From positions 58,561 through 122,560 of the forward strand of contig JAGAYI010000002.1 in assembly GCA_017940545.1 (NCBI GenBank): 64,000 nt of DNA, read 5' to 3'. The notes below the pieces were generated by a model. The model had not been told where the DNA came from and did not search any database. It was given only the letters and a program-made list of their open reading frames with translations. Shown piece after piece: positions 62,606 to 64,000 of the stretch (positions are counted from its first letter, which is position 1; the number at the start of each line of letters is the position of its first letter). The DNA is from Prevotella sp. Its GTDB lineage: Bacteria; Bacteroidota; Bacteroidia; Bacteroidales; Bacteroidaceae. Both the position numbers and the translations under genes were made by a program.

Positions 62606-64000
62606 ATGGGTGGATTTTTCGGCACAATAGCCACTAAAGACTGCGTAAACGACTTGTTTTACGGCACCGACTACAACTCACATTTAGGCACCAAGCGTGC
62701 AGGTATGGTAACCTTCAACCAGGAGAAAGGCTTTAACCGCTCCATCCACAGCCTTGAGCGCAACTACTTCCGCTCACGTTTCGAAGACGAGCTCGACAAG
62801 TTTACAGGGCATCAGGGCATAGGCGTCATCAGCGACACCGACCCGCAGCCCATCATCGTCAACTCACGCCTCGGCCGATATGCCGTCGTCACCGTGGCAA
62901 AAATCAACAACCTGCCCCAGATAGCCGAAGAACTACTCGCCCAGCGCATGCACTTCAGTGAGCTTTCAGCCAACAAAATCAACCAGACAGAACTCGTAGC
63001 ACTCCTTATTAATATGGGCGAGACCTTCGTCGATGGCATCAACCTCGTCTATCGCAAGATTGAAGGCTCATGCTCCATGCTCATCCTGACCGAGGACGGC
63101 ATCATTTGTGCCCGCGACTTCCTCGGCCGCACACCTATCGTCATCGGCAAGAAGACGGAAGGCCACAACCTGTTCTCTGACAACGGCGAACAGGAAGAAG
63201 CCGTGGCCTACGCAGCCAGCAGCGAGACAACGGCATTCCCTAACCTCGACTACGAAACCGTACGCGACGTAGGTCCCGGCGAAATAGTACGCCTGACCAC
63301 CAAGGGCATAGAAGTGCTGCAAGAACCCTTCAAACGCCAGCAGATATGCTCCTTCCTCTGGGTCTATTACGGCTTCCCTTCCAGCAACTACGAGGGCATC
63401 AACGTGGAAGCCGTACGTGAGAAGAACGGTGAGATGCTCGGGAAGTCCGATGACGTCGAGGCAGACATCGTCTGCGGCATCCCCGACTCCGGCGTCGGCA
63501 TGGCCCTGGGCTACTCCGAGGGTCACCACATTCCCTACAAGCGTGCCGTCGTGAAATACACCCCCACATGGCCGCGCTCCTTTACTCCAGGCAGTCAGAC
63601 ACGCCGCGAACTCGTGGCCAAGATGAAGCTGGTGCCCAACCCCGCCATCCTGAAAGACCAGCGCATCGTCTTCTGCGACGACAGCATCGTGCGAGGCACC
63701 CAGCTGCGCGACAACGTACGTACCTTCTTCGACTGCGGAGCCAAGGATGTGCACGTCCGCATCTCCTGTCCCCCACTCGTCTATGGCTGCCCCTTCATCG
63801 GCTTCACCTCGTCAAAGAGTGACTACGAACTCATCACCCGCCGCATCATCCGCGACTTCGGTGAGAAGGAAACACCCGAGACGCTCCAGAAGTATGCCAC
63901 CACCGACTCGCCCGAATACAAGCGTATGGTTGAGGAAATCAGGCGTCGCTTGGGACTCACCAGCCTGAAGTTCTCCAAGATTGAAGACCTCATAGAGAGC
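62606..64000 (+). CDS. PurF-like amidophosphoribosyltransferase lacking the glutaminase Cys (gene runs off the right edge)
   Basis: 465 codons are present with no stop. The N-terminal Ntn/class II glutamine amidotransferase-like domain starts MGGFFGTIATKD; in true PurF the residue after Met is the catalytic Cys, here Gly. HLGTKRAG and FAD-less core strands follow. The C-terminal phosphoribosyltransferase domain (about 280-465) keeps the PRPP motif VFCDDSIVRGTQ and IVCGIPDSGVGMALGYSEG, so PRPP binding is likely intact. It could use free ammonia or another nitrogen donor, or be regulatory. The start is supported by a promoter box 30 bases upstream. Confidence 0.88.
   Translation, partial: MGGFFGTIATKDCVNDLFYGTDYNSHLGTKRAGMVTFNQEKGFNRSIHSLERNYFRSRFEDELDKFTGHQGIGVISDTDPQPIIVNSRLGRYAVVTVAKINNLPQIAEELLAQRMHFSELSANKINQTELVALLINMGETFVDGINLVYRKIEGSCSMLILTEDGIICARDFLGRTPIVIGKKTEGHNLFSDNGEQEEAVAYAASSETTAFPNLDYETVRDVGPGEIVRLTTKGIEVLQEPFKRQQICSFLWVYYGFPSSNYEGINVEAVREKNGEMLGKSDDVEADIVCGIPDSGVGMALGYSEGHHIPYKRAVVKYTPTWPRSFTPGSQTRRELVAKMKLVPNPAILKDQRIVFCDDSIVRGTQLRDNVRTFFDCGAKDVHVRISCPPLVYGCPFIGFTSSKSDYELITRRIIRDFGEKETPETLQKYATTDSPEYKRMVEEIRRRLGLTSLKFSKIEDLIES

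Overview
The window looks like a chromosome segment of a Bacteroidota species close to Prevotella/Segatella. Three things point there: promoter -7 boxes of the form TAnnTTTG in front of most transcription units with no Shine-Dalgarno sequences, a giant secreted protein ending in a type IX secretion sorting tail, and the gene families present (SPOR lipoprotein, DUF4348-like lipoprotein, YtxH/holin cluster, GYF_2-CD225 protein, LytTR regulator). Base composition is moderate to high GC in genes, with AT-rich intergenic repeats. I saw no rRNA, tRNA, CRISPR array or intact transposase gene. Both ends cut genes: thrS on the left and a PurF-like gene on the right.

Layout. 1-12 kb is housekeeping: thrS (partial), a minus-strand unit SPOR lipoprotein-ruvX-def-TPR protein-epimerase, a plus-strand YtxH/holin-like cluster, a minus-strand DUF4348-murB-metallo-hydrolase unit, and pheS with an MFS transporter. 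12-14.6 kb is an accessory islet: an HU-like DNA-binding protein, a 22-bp-period palindromic array, a decayed HigBA toxin-antitoxin remnant fused to a Big_2 surface-protein fragment, and an intact-looking MntA-HepT toxin-antitoxin pair. 14.6-16.9 kb holds two tandem deoxynucleoside kinases, a divergent Nudix hydrolase and a minimal HExxH protein.

16.9-25.7 kb is the most intriguing part. It is a minus-strand locus with a LytTR regulator, two FHA/zinc-ribbon proteins, two acidic membrane proteins sharing a C-terminal tail, an exported caspase-like protease, a membrane PP2C phosphatase, an exported protein of unknown function and a membrane Ser/Thr kinase with a periplasmic MORN domain. Together these read as a complete phospho-threonine signalling circuit (writer, eraser, readers) joined to an extracytoplasmic protease.

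25.8-36.8 kb returns to core genes: ligA, a heterodimeric ABC exporter with one degenerate ATP site, trmD, DUF2752 and GYF_2-CD225 membrane proteins, a patatin-like lipase, an M24 aminopeptidase and an exported C1B peptidase. 36.8-37.3 kb is a repeat-rich convergent gap with a second 22-bp palindromic array inside a 410-bp direct repeat of a hairpin. 37.3-50 kb encodes a 4141-residue modular secreted protein followed by a 60-residue partner ORF. 50.3-53.8 kb is recJ-recQ. 53.9-61.2 kb is the branched-chain amino acid cluster (ilvD, ilvB, ilvN, acyl-ACP thioesterase, an outer membrane barrel, ilvC, a MaoC-like hydratase). The window ends with a carboxypeptidase-regulatory-like exported protein and a divergent PurF-like protein that lacks the glutaminase cysteine.
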